From assembly GCF_022965805.1 (NCBI RefSeq), contig NC_133103.1, forward strand, positions 30,122,329 to 30,186,328: a DNA stretch of 64,000 nt. The letters are read 5' to 3'. The DNA comes from Primulina eburnea. Lineage: Eukaryota; Streptophyta; Magnoliopsida; Lamiales; Gesneriaceae. Position numbers and translations under genes: made by a program. Below are positions 1 to 10,788 of this stretch, one piece after another (position 1 is the first letter of the stretch; every line of letters begins with the position of its first letter). The notes under the pieces are model-generated. The model did not search any database, was not told where the DNA came from, and worked only from the letters and a program-made list of their open reading frames with translations.

Positions 1-1508
1 GTTCAATTACTACATTCAAGTAATAAACCAAGTCTGCTACAAGTCCGGAATCACCACGCTAACTCGTCTTCTCTCATCGTCATCTCGACCCTGATCCAGC
101 CCCACCTGTTGTCATGCACACATACAAAACAAGACAACAGCCGGATAACTCCGGTGAGAATAAATCCCAGTATAAAACATGGTAAGCATGTATATAAACA
201 AACTAATTCATAAAACATGCGATCATGTATAAACATAATATATTTCATAATCTATGAAATTAAGCATGCAACTCAAATCAGATAAACATGCATATCAAAA
301 ATCTAAATAATAAAACATGCTAGCACGACTGAAAGCAATAACGATGGGTCCCATGATCTAGGAGCCACATCCATATAAGCATGAAGTCCTAATCAAATCA
401 TGTATAGACTTGACTCGATCTATAACTCTAGGGATCCCGGGGTGAATAAGACGTCACTGGCTGTCACCTACCCTACCAATCGAGGTGCTGTACGTCTTAT
501 TCCTAGACTTTGGCCTGATCTGTATCCGCATCTACAATAGGGGCGGTGATCTTCCCCTAAGCTGTGATATCGCCGAACGTCTAGTAGTCTGCCTGATCTC
601 CAGACTGTCCTATCTTAATGCATGAATGCAAAATCTGTAAACAGGCATAATCATCTTAATGCGATGTAACATGATCTGTAAACAAGGCATAACAAGATTT
701 GCATACAAGTTCTATAAACAAATCAATAAACAAGAATATAATATGTGATTTATTGGGCAACTCAAATGGTGATCTCAATTGAGTTGTTTCTTCCCGAATA
801 TCACATGAATTATACCTTTGTCGTCCCCCTCTGAGGAAGACGAAGTCTTGAAGTCCAGTCTGTCCATATCCGATCTGAAATGACAATATAAATACACTGT
901 ATCAATGTGTAACTCAATTCACAATCTGTTCTGATCAATACTCAATTCAGTATACAATCTGATCAATGTCTGAACAAGATACAATCTGAGTCATATCAAT
1001 AATATCACAATCTAATCGAAATCATATCTGAATCTGATCAATCTAAATCAACTGATGTTTCGACGGTATAACCATACAATCTGAATACCCCGTCAATCTG
1101 AACATCACATATATACTACCAGAACTCATAATCTGAATATCGGTATATTCAAAATCAGTAATACACAATTCTGATATCAAAATCTCAATCAATATCTTTC
1201 ACAATTCATAACAATCACAGAAATAGTCTATTCTGAAATCTGACTTCGATTATACAATATCTACGGTAGTATAAACGCCATATCTGAATCACATACAGTT
1301 CTGACAATATGATATTTCTAAAACATCTCAAAACGTAATAAAACTTACGTCCTTGCGTAGCTCGTGTCGAGAGGAGCTCAAAATTGAAGTCGGATTTGAA
1401 TTCTGATAGACAGATCTTCCACAATCGCAAATCGAAAAGGCGTAAGGATTTTCTTCCAAGATTCCGCCTCCTTTCTGCATTTTCTGAAGAATAAACGTGC
1501 CATCACCT

Positions 1509-1518
1509 CTATATATAC
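1509..1518 (-). promoter_or_regulatory. TATA box of minus-strand LTR
   Basis: A TATATATA run lies just downstream (minus strand) of the GC hairpin cluster and about 360 bp inside the LTR start, a typical place for an LTR core promoter. Confidence 0.5.
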
Positions 1519-1565
1519 TACATGCATAAAGGAAAACGTGGCACGCTTCTTTGTGCAGCACGTCG

Positions 1566-1795
1566 CACCGCGGGTGCGGTCATATATGCACCACGGGTGC
1601 GCTCCATGCAATGTCTATCCTTACTTTCTCGGCAGCTCAGACCGCGGGTGCGCTTCCTACAAGACCGCGGGTGCGGTGTCATCAGCGCGGGTGCGCTCCG
1701 TCTAATACCGCGGGTGCGGTGTAGCTACGGTTTTGCACTACTTTTCTACACCCGCACCGCGGGGGCGGTCGTGCTAGCACCGCGGGTGCGGTTGT
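1566..1795. repeat. Cluster of eight GC-rich hairpin motifs (ACCGCGGGTGCGGT)
   Basis: Eight variants of a 14-bp motif occur within 230 bp of otherwise AT-rich DNA. Each has arms ACCGC and GCGGT, or a close variant, around a short loop, and most contain the palindrome CCGCGG. Spacing is irregular. The cluster lies in U3 of the minus-strand LTR, upstream of its TATA box. A regulatory or CpG-island-like role is inference. Confidence 0.75.
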
Positions 1796-1919
1796 GCAAA
1801 CTTCTAAGAATTATATTTTTGGTCCGTGCAACCTCCCATAATCTTATCTGATCAATTCCACAAATCTTGGGACATTACATCTTATCTGATTAATTTTACG
1901 ACATTTCTTGGGCATTACA

Positions 1920-2126
1920 TGCCATTTTATTTTTGATGCTCAAATATTTTATCAGTTGTTGAATATTTTAACTTGTTTTTTTGGCAAGTAATAATTTCTT
2001 CCGCTGCTATTTTGAACGTTAAACACTTTATCAGTTTTTGGTATGAATGAGGCACTCCATTTATTTTAAAAGAAAAATTTTAAATTTCCCGCAAATTTTC
2101 AATGTAAGGATTTTTAGGCCTTTATA
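1920..2126 (+). mobile_element. 3' end of a Tekay-like LTR (remnant)
   Basis: The segment matches by eye the terminal part of the element C LTRs (50,985-51,156 and 59,120-59,308). Shared features are the TTTTATCAG...CTTCCGCTGC stretch, the ATGAATGAGGC/ATGTATGAGGC block and the end TCCGCAAATTTTCAA...GGCCTTTA. The 5' part is displaced by the minus-strand LTR. No PBS follows, so this may be a remnant or a solo LTR. Confidence 0.65.
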
Positions 2127-2149
2127 CTAATAATCATGAGGACTATCAC

Positions 2150-2600
2150 GTGAAAATCATGGGGCGGATGGTTGCCTTCGACAGTAAGACGATCAACTTG
2201 TTGTACTCGATGCCTGACTATGACACTGACGAGTACACGAGGTTTATGAGAGAGGCCTACCCCTATGAGGCGATCATCGCCACACTTTGTGAGCCGGGCA
2301 CGGTTTGGAAGCTAAAAATAATGAGCCCTGGTCACATTCCCAGTGACATCCATGATAAGGGAGGCATATAAATGGTATCATTTTGTATCCTCGTGGTTGA
2401 TGTCATCTGGGCATGTTTCGGATGTGACGAAAACGAAGGCAGCATTGGTTTACTTTATCATCACTTGCAAGACAATGGATGCAGGATAGGTTATCATGAC
2501 TTAAATTTTGCAGGCTGCTCCTGGCACCTCCACAGTTAGCATGCCCCATTCTTCGACCTTCACGGATCTCTGCCACCTAGTGAGGGTTACATGGGATGAT
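2150..2600 (+). pseudogene. Fragment of a plant transposon-protein domain (Transposase_32-like)
   Basis: The first frame (2150-2371, 73 aa) reads KIMGRMVAFDSKTINLLYSM, then a Pro-Asp-Tyr-Asp stretch and a PGTVWK motif. After a single-base frame change near 2370 it continues in another frame with KWYHFVSSWLMSSGH and TKAALVYFIITCKTMDAG up to a stop near 2490. This order (GR-V-F---IN--Y, then W-HF---L, then KAALVY-I) is how I know the 'putative plant transposon protein' domain found in Athila-type and other plant repeats. The function of that domain is unknown. The copy is a fragment: the N-terminus is missing and it is frameshifted. Confidence 0.55.
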
Positions 2601-2784
2601 AGTGAGTCGGTGTTGCACAAAAAATGAGATATCTTACTAGTTGGGATGCTCACGAGGGATAAAAGATGGAGGTAGATTGAGAGTGGTCTGGGCGAGGCTT
2701 CAGGGAATGGAGCACAACCACAACCTGCCCCACAGGCACCACATGAACGACAGACACGTGCAGGGAGAGGACAGAGATGCCATT

Positions 2785-3465
2785 TGTCAAATAATTCTTT
2801 CGTTTTTTTTAATTCTTTTGTTGCGATGTCTGAACTTTCAAACATGCTTTGCTTTTGTTTAGATTTTATTATGAACCAAATTTTCCATTCTAGAGGATGA
2901 CATAACTTTGTCGATACGATAATTTTACTCGATTGTTTAGGTGATTGAATTCTTTTTTCATTTAATTGTGTTTCTTCGTTTTTATTCATCGTTATTTTAC
3001 TGGTCATAAATTGTTTGTTGTCTGATTAATTCTACAACTTAGGAGAAGGACTAGGATTATAGATCATTAGAGACACATCGTTGAATATATATATCATTCG
3101 GAAGGCGTATAACTTTAGCGAGGCCTAGGTAAGAACATCGTTTGCATTTATCATTTAAACTTAGGTTTTTATTAGGAATGCTTGGATCCAAGTTTGATTA
3201 ATACAAGTTATTCGTAACTTGAGAAATGAGGAATAAAATAATTAAGTGTTCTTGGCTATTAAATAATTTAAATTCATGAATATAAATTCAACCGAGAATA
3301 AATATCGTGGAAACTTAGTGAAATCACTCATTTAGATATTCTCTCATTGATATTTTCTTGATTCGGTGACTAGATTAATATTTATCTGCAATTAGTTCAT
3401 TTTCAGTAAACAAAACCTTTTATTGATTTTTCTAAATAAAGTCGTGACTATTTTAATTATAAGAT
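2785..3465 (+). mobile_element. Decayed Athila-like LTR, 5' part
   Basis: This AT-rich non-coding stretch has the style of an Athila-type LTR. Its first 80 bp (2785-2870) reappear at 7490-7577. It is interrupted at about 3465 by a copia-like LTR and seems to resume near 4985, ending just before a degenerate tRNA-Asp PBS at 5123. The 2600-2785 stretch before it holds nothing I recognise. Boundaries are approximate. Confidence 0.4.
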
Positions 3466-4984
3466 GTTGGGATCGATTAGGGGGGTAATCGTTGAGCTAC
3501 AATAGCTCGGTTCTGGAAATCTTGAATACCGATGAATTAAATTAAATTTGATATTAAATCCAATGGAAAACACTCGAAATAATCCTTCGCAGAAACCGAT
3601 TAAATATTTTGTAAAACATTTAAAATATATGCAAGTTGAAATAGTAAAAAATATTTTGGCTGCAGCATTTTATCAAACACTTGGTATGCAATATTTTGGT
3701 ATTTGAAGAACACATAAAATGCTTCAACAATGCATCTTTAAAACAATGGAAATGATAAGTAAATGCAATAAACAAATAGACACGAATTTTTGTTTATGGA
3801 TGTTCGGAGACTTTAAATGATCCTACGTCACCCCTTCTTCCCTTCGGTAGGATTCACTAGAAGACTTTGATTTATACAACTCTTTGTACAAACCCACTCA
3901 GCTAGGACTTAGCCACTGCCTAAACTGAACTCCTAGCACTCAAGATTGTAGGCATCACCTCACAATCAGCATATTGTTTAATGTCTCATATGCAAAGACT
4001 ACAAAAACATTTATGTCTTTGTGTGACGACTCACTCAACTAAACTTTGAAGTTCAACTCTCTTGTATATGTGTGAGTGATTGTGTGTGAGGAATGTATCC
4101 TTTATAGTGTGCATCTCAAATGTATCCTCAAAAAAGGACTTGTGCTCTCAACTAGCTGATTTTTTATGTTAACTGCCCATGCTTTGAATCTCCTTCAAAA
4201 GCTCTCGTTTGATCTTCAAGATGTTGTATATATAAGCCCCAACAATGATATCTATATTAGACACAATAATATGACCGTTTGGAAAGTTTTTGTACTGTTT
4301 CTGAAATTGCAACGGTCAAATTCGCCTTGCTGGAAATTTTCCCGACTGGTCAAATCTGGTCAACTCAACTGGTCGTTCAGTTCAGTTGGTCAGCTGCTGG
4401 TTCAGTTCAGTTCAGTGGGTCAGCTGCTGGTTCGGTTCAGTTCGGCTGGTTCAGTTGGTCTGGTCTGGTTCGGTTTCAGTTGGTGTGCTGAAATCAGCCT
4501 AACTGATTTCAGTTTGTGCAGAACCAGTAGCTTCATCGTCATTTATCAGCACATTAAGCTTCGATTCAGACTTTGACTTCTGAATATGATTTGTAGATCA
4601 TCGTCTTATCTTTCCAATGCATACTGAATCGCTTATTTTGATAACCGAGCTGAGAGATATGAAAAAAATACTGCAGCTGCTCAAACCCAATGGATTGCTG
4701 TCTTCGTGCGATCAGTTACCATCAGTTACGATCAGTGTTACCTAGATAATATCCGATTTTTTCCAACTGACATGAAATATGACTTGTTCCAAATTGAGTT
4801 TTCTGATCATTCAAGTTAGCGGATTGTTATTTGGATCATCCAGTTGAGCGATATCATCAAAACACCAAAGCTTGCTAGAAATTCGGTTTGTGCAGAATTC
4901 GGTTTCAGTTTGCTTCTTGTGTTTGAAACTTCACACATGAGTAAATATGTTAGAAATACAACAAGAAGTTTTGTTAACATCAAA
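3466..4984. mobile_element. Probable Ty1/copia-type solo LTR
   Basis: The segment starts TGTTGGGATCGATTAGG and contains a stretch I recognise from widespread plant copia-type LTRs (GATGTTCGGAGAC, then CTACGTCACCCCTTC near 3830). It ends near GTTTTGTTAACA. ATAAGAT occurs close to both edges (about 3460 and 4987) and could be a target duplication, but the fit is imperfect. No coding region is credible. Strand cannot be fixed. Confidence 0.45.
4360..4480. repeat. Short imperfect tandem repeat (GTTCAGTTCAGTGGTCAGCTGCTG type)
   Basis: About two and a half copies of a roughly 28-bp unit built from GTTCAGTTCAG plus GGTCAGCTGCTG lie inside the copia-like LTR. They explain an apparent serine/glycine-rich reading frame here, which I do not call as a gene. 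Confidence 0.6.
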
Positions 4985-5122
4985 ATAAGATTGCGAACAT
5001 GAAATGTTCCATCATAAGCATTGATATATTTTTACATACACACTCCTCATGGGAACAATACTTTACCCACATATATTAATACTTGACAATCATGCGCTTG
5101 CAAGCGGAAAATAAACAAGTTT

Positions 5123-5140
5123 TGGTGCCGTTGCCGTGAA
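5123..5140 (+). promoter_or_regulatory. Degenerate tRNA-Asp primer-binding site
   Basis: TGGTGCCGTTGCCGTGAA differs at two positions from the intact PBS of element A at 25,322 (TGGCGCCGTTGCCGGGGA). It marks the 5' end of the internal region of an old Athila-like element. Confidence 0.6.
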
Positions 5141-7579
5141 GTGTTAAATTGAAATTTATATCAGTATTCTTAATCTAGATTTAATGTAGAGTTGTTTTTC
5201 TAATTTTTTTTATAATCACTTGTTTGTTAATTTTCTCTGTTTGACACTGCATATGAAGATTGCAAGGTCCTGACTTTCTTATCTTTGATCGTGCATGTAA
5301 TCCATGTGCTCGCGTTTGATCTGCCATTGTCTCCTTATCGTGTGCTCTAAGTCATCGAGACGCTCGTGTTCGGTCTGTCGTCTCCTTGCATGTGCCTCGG
5401 ACGATCCATTCCTGCCATCGTCAGCGTTTTCACACCGACCCATCGAGGATGATGCCGAATATGATGAGGATGAGGAGGCTGAGCTGTCAAGCGAGGACAG
5501 TGAGTCCTAATGCTCGCTGTATGAGGTACGTGATCCCATGTTTTTCTTGATTTATTACTGTACATTGGGGACAATCCACGTTTGTTAATTTTGCGTTTCT
5601 TGTTTGGCTTGTTTTAGTTAGAGTTGATTATGTCGTTTTGAGGACTGCATGATTAGTTTCCTGAAAATTCGAGTTGCTTTTAATTTTAAACTTAAAAAAA
5701 AGGTCATTTTGATTACTGCATTATAGAGTTGTTAGAAAAGAGTCATTGATAAGTCATTGTGTGGCCAATTATGATAATGAAGTTGTGGTTCTGAATACAT
5801 GTGTTCGTGATAACTTTGGAGTCAGAAATTTTTGCACTGTCATGTTTGTTGATACTATCGATGCTTCGAGAAAATTTACATACATGTGATGCTAAATAAA
5901 TAATGGAAATCTGATTTTTAGTAATCCTCACATGACATTGACTGACACTTTTTTCAAACACAGATACTATTGAGTGTTAACCCATTTAGCCTCGAGTTGA
6001 TTGAGATGCTTGAATTTTTTTTTGTGTCTACCTCAGATATCATTTTGATTGAACAGTGCGTGTGATTTGTTTGTATGAGATAACTAATGGATTATGGTAA
6101 TCTAGAACTTGCTTGAACACTTTTCGAGGCGAAATACGGATAATATGTGACACATGAATGATTTAGAAAATCTTTGGAACTGTTTAAGCCTTCAAGCCTA
6201 CCAAATGAATATGAAGTATGCCTAGTGTCCCGTTTTGAGCCTACAAAAAAAATCAAGTGGTGTGTGTCAATTACATTCAATCAGCCCCCATTTGTATCTA
6301 TTCTATATTTTACAACTAATAAGTGGGCGGTGACTGAAAGAAGAATGAAAATGATGAAAATTCAAACATTTCTCTCAAATTTTGATTTCTATACCTTTTA
6401 TTGTGGCCCTGAGCCGTGGCCTAACATTATAAGCCTGCAAGACCTATTAACCTTGTCACATTTATCCAACATACTAATGGAGAAAAATTATTCAAGTTAA
6501 GCATATGGTTACTTGAAAAACATGGTTAGCAAGTATGAATTTTAATATTTTCATGTAAGCATTGCATTGCGTGACATCACTTTTTGGTATACTTGTGTTG
6601 AATATTTATGAGCTACATAATCACCAATAAAGTCGTTTGTTATTGTGTAAGTGAATATGTATTTTAGTGAAGTGTTAGTTGAACTGAGTTAGTGATCTCT
6701 TGAGTTCTTAAGGCAAATGGGTGTTGTAAATCTATTTAAGCATTCAATTGGGTGAATGAACATGGACATATCACACACGTACGCGACTTTTGAGTGATTG
6801 TGAATTACATGAAATTTGATAAATCAGAGGCCAATGTCCTTTTTTGCATATCCATGACTTATAGTCATCCGCATTACTTTTTGATTGAGTTCTTATTTTT
6901 TGTTTTTGTTTTGCTCGGGACTAGCACAAGTTAAACTTTAGGGGTTTGATAAATGCAAGAATTGCACTTAATTTATACGAGAATCCATTTGAATTATGTT
7001 TGTTTCGGACAGAATTGTGTTTGATATTCATTGTTTTTGTGTCGTGCCGGAGATAAATGACTATTAGTTGAGTGAGGGCGATTAGGGAATTTTTGGATGT
7101 TGAAATATTGAGGAAACAACATCGCAACACCAAGGAACAGCGACACAGCGCCAGGAGGGCCGAAGATCAAGCGCCTAGGCACTGTAAACTAGCACTTCGG
7201 TGCTACCAGGCCGAGAAACAAGTGCCTAGGCACTACCCAAGCAGCGGAGCCACACCCTCGAGAAACGGGCACCACCGCCGCGGCGCTAATGACGTCGACA
7301 ACAGGAAAATGGGCTTCAATCTACAGGCCCGTAAGAAAAGATAAAAGAAAGAAAGGGTTTCACAAAGGATATAACTGTTTTCTAGATAGAATTCAGGTGA
7401 GAAATAAGAGCCCACACTTGGAGACGATCTGGAGCGCAAAGATTGATCACGAAGACGAAGAACGACGAATTTGAGGACAGAGACGTCACTTCTGATTTGT
7501 CATATAATTCTTTTGTCTTTTTATTTCTTTTGTTGTGATGTCTAAACCTTCAAACATGCTTTGCTTTTGATTAGATAAA
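5141..7579 (+). mobile_element. Decayed Athila-like internal 3' region and LTR remnant
   Basis: Just after the PBS there is no gag. The only coding trace is an acidic tail (near 5440-5510, ending EDEEAELSSEDSES then stop), followed by CATTGGGGACAATCC at 5563-5577. I know this motif from the 3' non-coding region of Athila-type elements, and GGGACAATGT also follows the coding region of A and B. A large internal deletion is therefore likely. The remainder to 7579 is AT-rich non-coding DNA with a GC-rich palindrome cluster, ending in the 85-bp stretch shared with 2785-2870. Confidence 0.45.
7138..7300. repeat. GC-rich palindrome cluster (GTGCCTAGGCAC type)
   Basis: The stretch contains the perfect 12-bp palindrome GTGCCTAGGCAC, the near-palindromes GCGCCTAGGCAC and AGCACTTCGGTGCT, and GCCGCGGCGC, all within 160 bp of AT-rich surroundings. 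Comparable motifs recur at 14,410-14,545 in an unrelated LTR. Confidence 0.65.
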
Positions 7580-8737
7580 TGAGATTCTGACACGTGGCAA
7601 ATAAGATTAATTCGGTTTTTTTGATCTAGTCCGGATGCTGCCTATAAATGGCAGTTGTTTCTTGTGTTTCCTACACCGCATTTTTCAGAGAGAGTTCTAG
7701 CCTTATACTTTAGTTTTCTAGTCAGTTTCTAGGGCACTTTGGTGTTGGGAAGTTTCGGAGCTAGCGTCGACTCGAGGAGGGGTTGGTGAACTGAGATCGA
7801 GAAATCATCAGCGGGCTGACGACAGACGCATGTATAATCCTAAAGCCTTAAATAGTGATTTATGGATCATTAGGGAGAACTTTGTAGCATGTTTAGTAAT
7901 TCAAGATCTGGTTTGATAGTGATTTCATTATGTTGGTATTGTATAGGTTCAGAGCTTTCTGTCATATTGTTTTAGTGAAGTACGTGATGTACTGACTGAG
8001 ATATTCAAGTGTAGTATGCACATTTATATGCTGCATATTATCTGTTGCATGATACATGTTTTATTGCCTTGGCATATTATGCATGCTATATCATGTTGAG
8101 CCTGATTTCTTTTGAGATATACCTCGTTTGTTGGGGCCGCTCAGCCCTTTTCTATATTATGGACGATGGGGCATCGAGAGCTACAGTGTCCGACGAGACC
8201 CGCAGGCTCTGATGACTGGACATTGTAGGTCCACATCTTGATGATGAATTTGGGAGCAAAAACATGCTTATGGCAGATCAGAGAATACACACTCAGGCGT
8301 CTCTAGACTGAGCATGAGATTTTTGACTTGATCCTTGATATCCGAGTATATTGCATTTCGCATGCATCATATCAATTTTTATACTCGTACATTCTCGTAT
8401 TAGGCGATTGTCGCTCATGTCCTTGTTTTCATCTTGGGCACTCTATTCCATGGGGCAGGTCTTAGGTTGGATGGTTCGGACAACCAAGGTAGTGGCTATA
8501 GCAGTTGGATTTTCGGTGGTGATCCAGTGGAGGTTTTACGTGGTTTTTCGTTTTCTCGTTCAGAATTATGTTTTTGATATGGTTGTATTACTGTTTAAGA
8601 CTGTTGTTATGTTCTGTTTTTGTTTGGGTTGTAAGATGATTAAGTTATGTTATTTCCACTGTTTAATTGTTTTTATTATGTTTTAATTTTGCATGTGTAT
8701 TAGTCTGTTTAGTAGTGGCTCAGGTAAAGGCGCTACA
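7580..8737 (+). mobile_element. Element X 5' LTR (gypsy-type)
   Basis: The LTR starts TGAGATTCTGACACGTGGC and ends GGCGCTACA, directly before a tRNA-Met-type PBS. A TATA box at 7643 fits the promoter. It is 1158 bp with no coding content. It does not match the 2.65-kb LTR at 12,991-15,645, so that LTR belongs to a different element although it follows X coding sequence. Confidence 0.65.
7643..7649 (+). promoter_or_regulatory. TATA box in element X LTR
   Basis: TATAAAT sits 63 bp into the LTR in the context GCCTATAAATGGC, a standard LTR core promoter position. Confidence 0.5.
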
Positions 8738-8742
8738 TTTAG

Positions 8743-8754
8743 TGGTACTAGAGC
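8743..8754 (+). promoter_or_regulatory. tRNA-Met-type primer-binding site of element X
   Basis: TGGTACTAGAGC is a two-mismatch form of the initiator-tRNA PBS TGGTATCAGAGC and lies 5 bp after the LTR end, as expected. Confidence 0.6.
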
Positions 8755-8824
8755 ATGCAAAGACTTTTGGGACATTACTAATTCTGTTTTGAGGATTTAG
8801 TGGATGATTTTGGTTTCCTTTCAG

Positions 8825-9794
8825 ATGTCAGGAGATGGAAGCAGTCACGGAAGTGTGGGACATGGCCGTTATGGTGACGATGAGGCTAGCTTGGAACATC
8901 GTTGTAGATATCATTACGGAAGGCGTCACCGAGATCATGATGAAAGGAAACGTAGGAACCGTGTCAACATTATGGATTTCATGAAGACTAGACCTCCGCC
9001 GTTGGCCAGAGATGAGAATGATGATGTTGCTGAAGCTTGGGTCGATATCATGGAGCAGTGTTTTTTAGTGCTGCACTATGACGAGGATGAGAAGATGAAG
9101 GTAGAAGATTTCATGATCCAAGGAAAAGCTTGGAAATTTTGGAAACCTATTTCTTCTATTCTAGTTTAGCATCATGGGCAGATTCATTAGGAACATCTTC
9201 TTCAGGCCTTCATCAATCATCACTTTCTGCCAGCTCTTTGCTAGGCGAAGTTGATGGAACCGTTGACCATTAAGAAAGGAGATTCGAGCATTGAGGATCA
9301 CCAAAATCGTTTTAGGAATCTGTTGTCGTACGCTCCTCACATCAGTGAGAATTCTGCAGCAAAATATTCTCACATTTTTAATGGTTTGAACCAGGAGATT
9401 TTTTATCGGGTTTCTGTCTGTGACGATCCTACTTTGTACGAAGAATTAGTGAATCGTTGTCGTCAAGCCGAGACCATTATTTCTAAGAGGAAGGCTATGC
9501 AAGCTAGCAAAAGTTCTAGTTCTTGGGACCGAGGGGTCAGTCTTTCAAGAAGTCGTATTTTCTTCTTCTTCTGGTTCTGGAGGGGTTCACTGCTTTGGTA
9601 GGAAAAAGCTGCAATATGGCCACTGTGGAGGCAATCAGCAGACGAAGTATTATTGAAGAGAAACAGGTGCTTGTTTCAAGTGTGGCGGTTTTGGTCACAT
9701 GAAGAGGGATTGCCCTAATTTTGAGAATCAGAGTGGCGGCGGAGGTTATATTGCAGGGTCTTACTAAAAGGGGATCGGTTACGGTGACCGGAAG
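8825..9794 (+). pseudogene. gag: Element X Gag (interrupted)
   Basis: Gag forms the retrotransposon particle and packages RNA. The frame from ATG 8825 has a basic Arg/His-rich N-terminus, then a capsid-like region (MKTRPPPLARDENDDVAEAW, then WVDIMEQCFLVL). Stops occur at 9167 and shortly after, but the same frame resumes at 9251 with a second capsid-like part (SIEDHQNRFRNLLSY, PTLYEELVNRCRQAETII). After a +1 frame change a zinc knuckle CFKCGGFGHMKRDC is readable at 9672-9711, a C-X2-C-X4-H-X4-C pattern. The gene is then broken by the 2.1-kb LTR at 9795. Non-functional. Confidence 0.7.
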
Positions 9795-10440
9795 TGCAAC
9801 AGAAGTTTAAAAAATCAAAATTTTCATCAAAATTTTCGGCCCCCCCTTATAATGTGTAGCAAATACAATAAAACAAAAAAATGACATTCATAGTGTGTTT
9901 AGAATTTTACCAATCAATCACAAGGATTAATGTATGGCTCCAACTAAGGTGTAAACACCTTAGCTCTTCAATAGTAGAAACTATCTTCAAGCTTCCTTTG
10001 AGCACACCTTGCTCAACTATTAACCCACCACCAACTAGGTAGATCCCCTCTTAATTTGCACTAGAAAACTAGGAGGATTTTTCTTTGAGAAGTGAGTGTT
10101 TTCTCCAACAATTGAAGAACACAAAAATGAGAGAAAACTTGAGAGAATTCCCTTCAATATTTCGGCCATAGTAGATGGAATGAGGGGGTAGGAAGACTTG
10201 TCTTGGTCTTGCAAAAAGCAAAAACACCTTTTTGCATGCCATGCCTTGATAACCCAAAAAGTAGTCTCCAACCCTTCACCTCCCATGCATGTATATATTA
10301 TATGGTTTTTAACAAATTAAAAACCCATGGACTTAATTTAATTATCTCAAACATTTTTGAGATTAATTAACATTACTTGAATTTACTCAAGTCCACTAGT
10401 TAAATAATTTATTTAAATTGAGCTCTACAAGACTCAATAT

Positions 10441-10537
10441 GATTTAATTAATTCAACACTTGAATTAATTTAATTATTTGGACTCTACTAGGTCCACTAG
10501 TGTTTAATTAATTCAACACTTGAATTAATTTAATTTA
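10441..10537. repeat. Direct repeat TTTAATTAATTCAACACTTG
   Basis: A stretch of about 33 bp (TTTAATTAATTCAACACTTG followed by AATTAATTTAATT) occurs twice, near 10,442 and 10,502, inside the 2.1-kb LTR. Confidence 0.7.
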
Positions 10538-10640
10538 GTCCATAATAATGTTTATGAAAACCACAATTTTCAAATACATTATTCACTTGGCCAATTTTAA
10601 TTTAGGAACACTTCCATAAATTAAATTTACATTTCTCTCA

Positions 10641-10788
10641 TAGAAGTCATACTTCTATTTTTCTTTACGCTTATAAACTCATTTATAAGCCGTTCAACAC
10701 ATTGAACTATTTTCTCCTTTATAGAAGTCATACTTCTAATTTTTCTTTACGCTTATAAACTCCTTTATAAGCCGTTCAACACATTGAA
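10641..10788. repeat. Two 81-bp repeats, each with two hairpins
   Basis: Two units with a period of 81 bp each contain TAGAAGT...ACTTCTA (7-bp arms) and GCTTATAAA...TTTATAAGC (9-bp arms, ACTC or ACTCC loop region). The arms are perfect in both units. They lie in the non-coding 2.1-kb LTR. Confidence 0.75.

Larger units (their letters stand above)
1..1919 (-). mobile_element. Minus-strand LTR (gypsy-type), truncated by window edge
   Basis: Read on the minus strand, the LTR begins with TGTAATGCCC at 1919 and again, 40 bp later, with TGTAATGTCC at 1879, because the first ~40 bp are tandemly duplicated (1841-1919). A GC-rich hairpin cluster (1566-1795) is followed downstream by a TATATATA box near 1509-1518, which is the expected order for an LTR promoter. 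The remainder is AT-rich non-coding sequence without a protein-like frame. The U5 end and any internal region lie to the left of the window. It appears inserted into the Tekay-like LTR remnant that begins at 1920. Family assignment beyond gypsy-type is not possible. Confidence 0.6.

Noticed and set aside
1522..1851. 109-aa Arg/Ala-rich frame
   Set aside because: It is a translation of the GC-rich hairpin cluster, read against the LTR's own direction.
2501..3007. 168-aa minus-strand frame
   Set aside because: It is antisense to the transposon-protein fragment and LTR, of low complexity and Cys/Pro composition, with no recognisable motif.
4166..4576. 136-aa frame with repeated SSVGQLLV-like units
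   Set aside because: It is produced by a short tandem DNA repeat inside a copia-like LTR.
8351..8686. 111-aa hydrophobic frame
   Set aside because: It lies within the X LTR just before its PBS, and is T-rich non-coding sequence read as Phe/Val/Leu.
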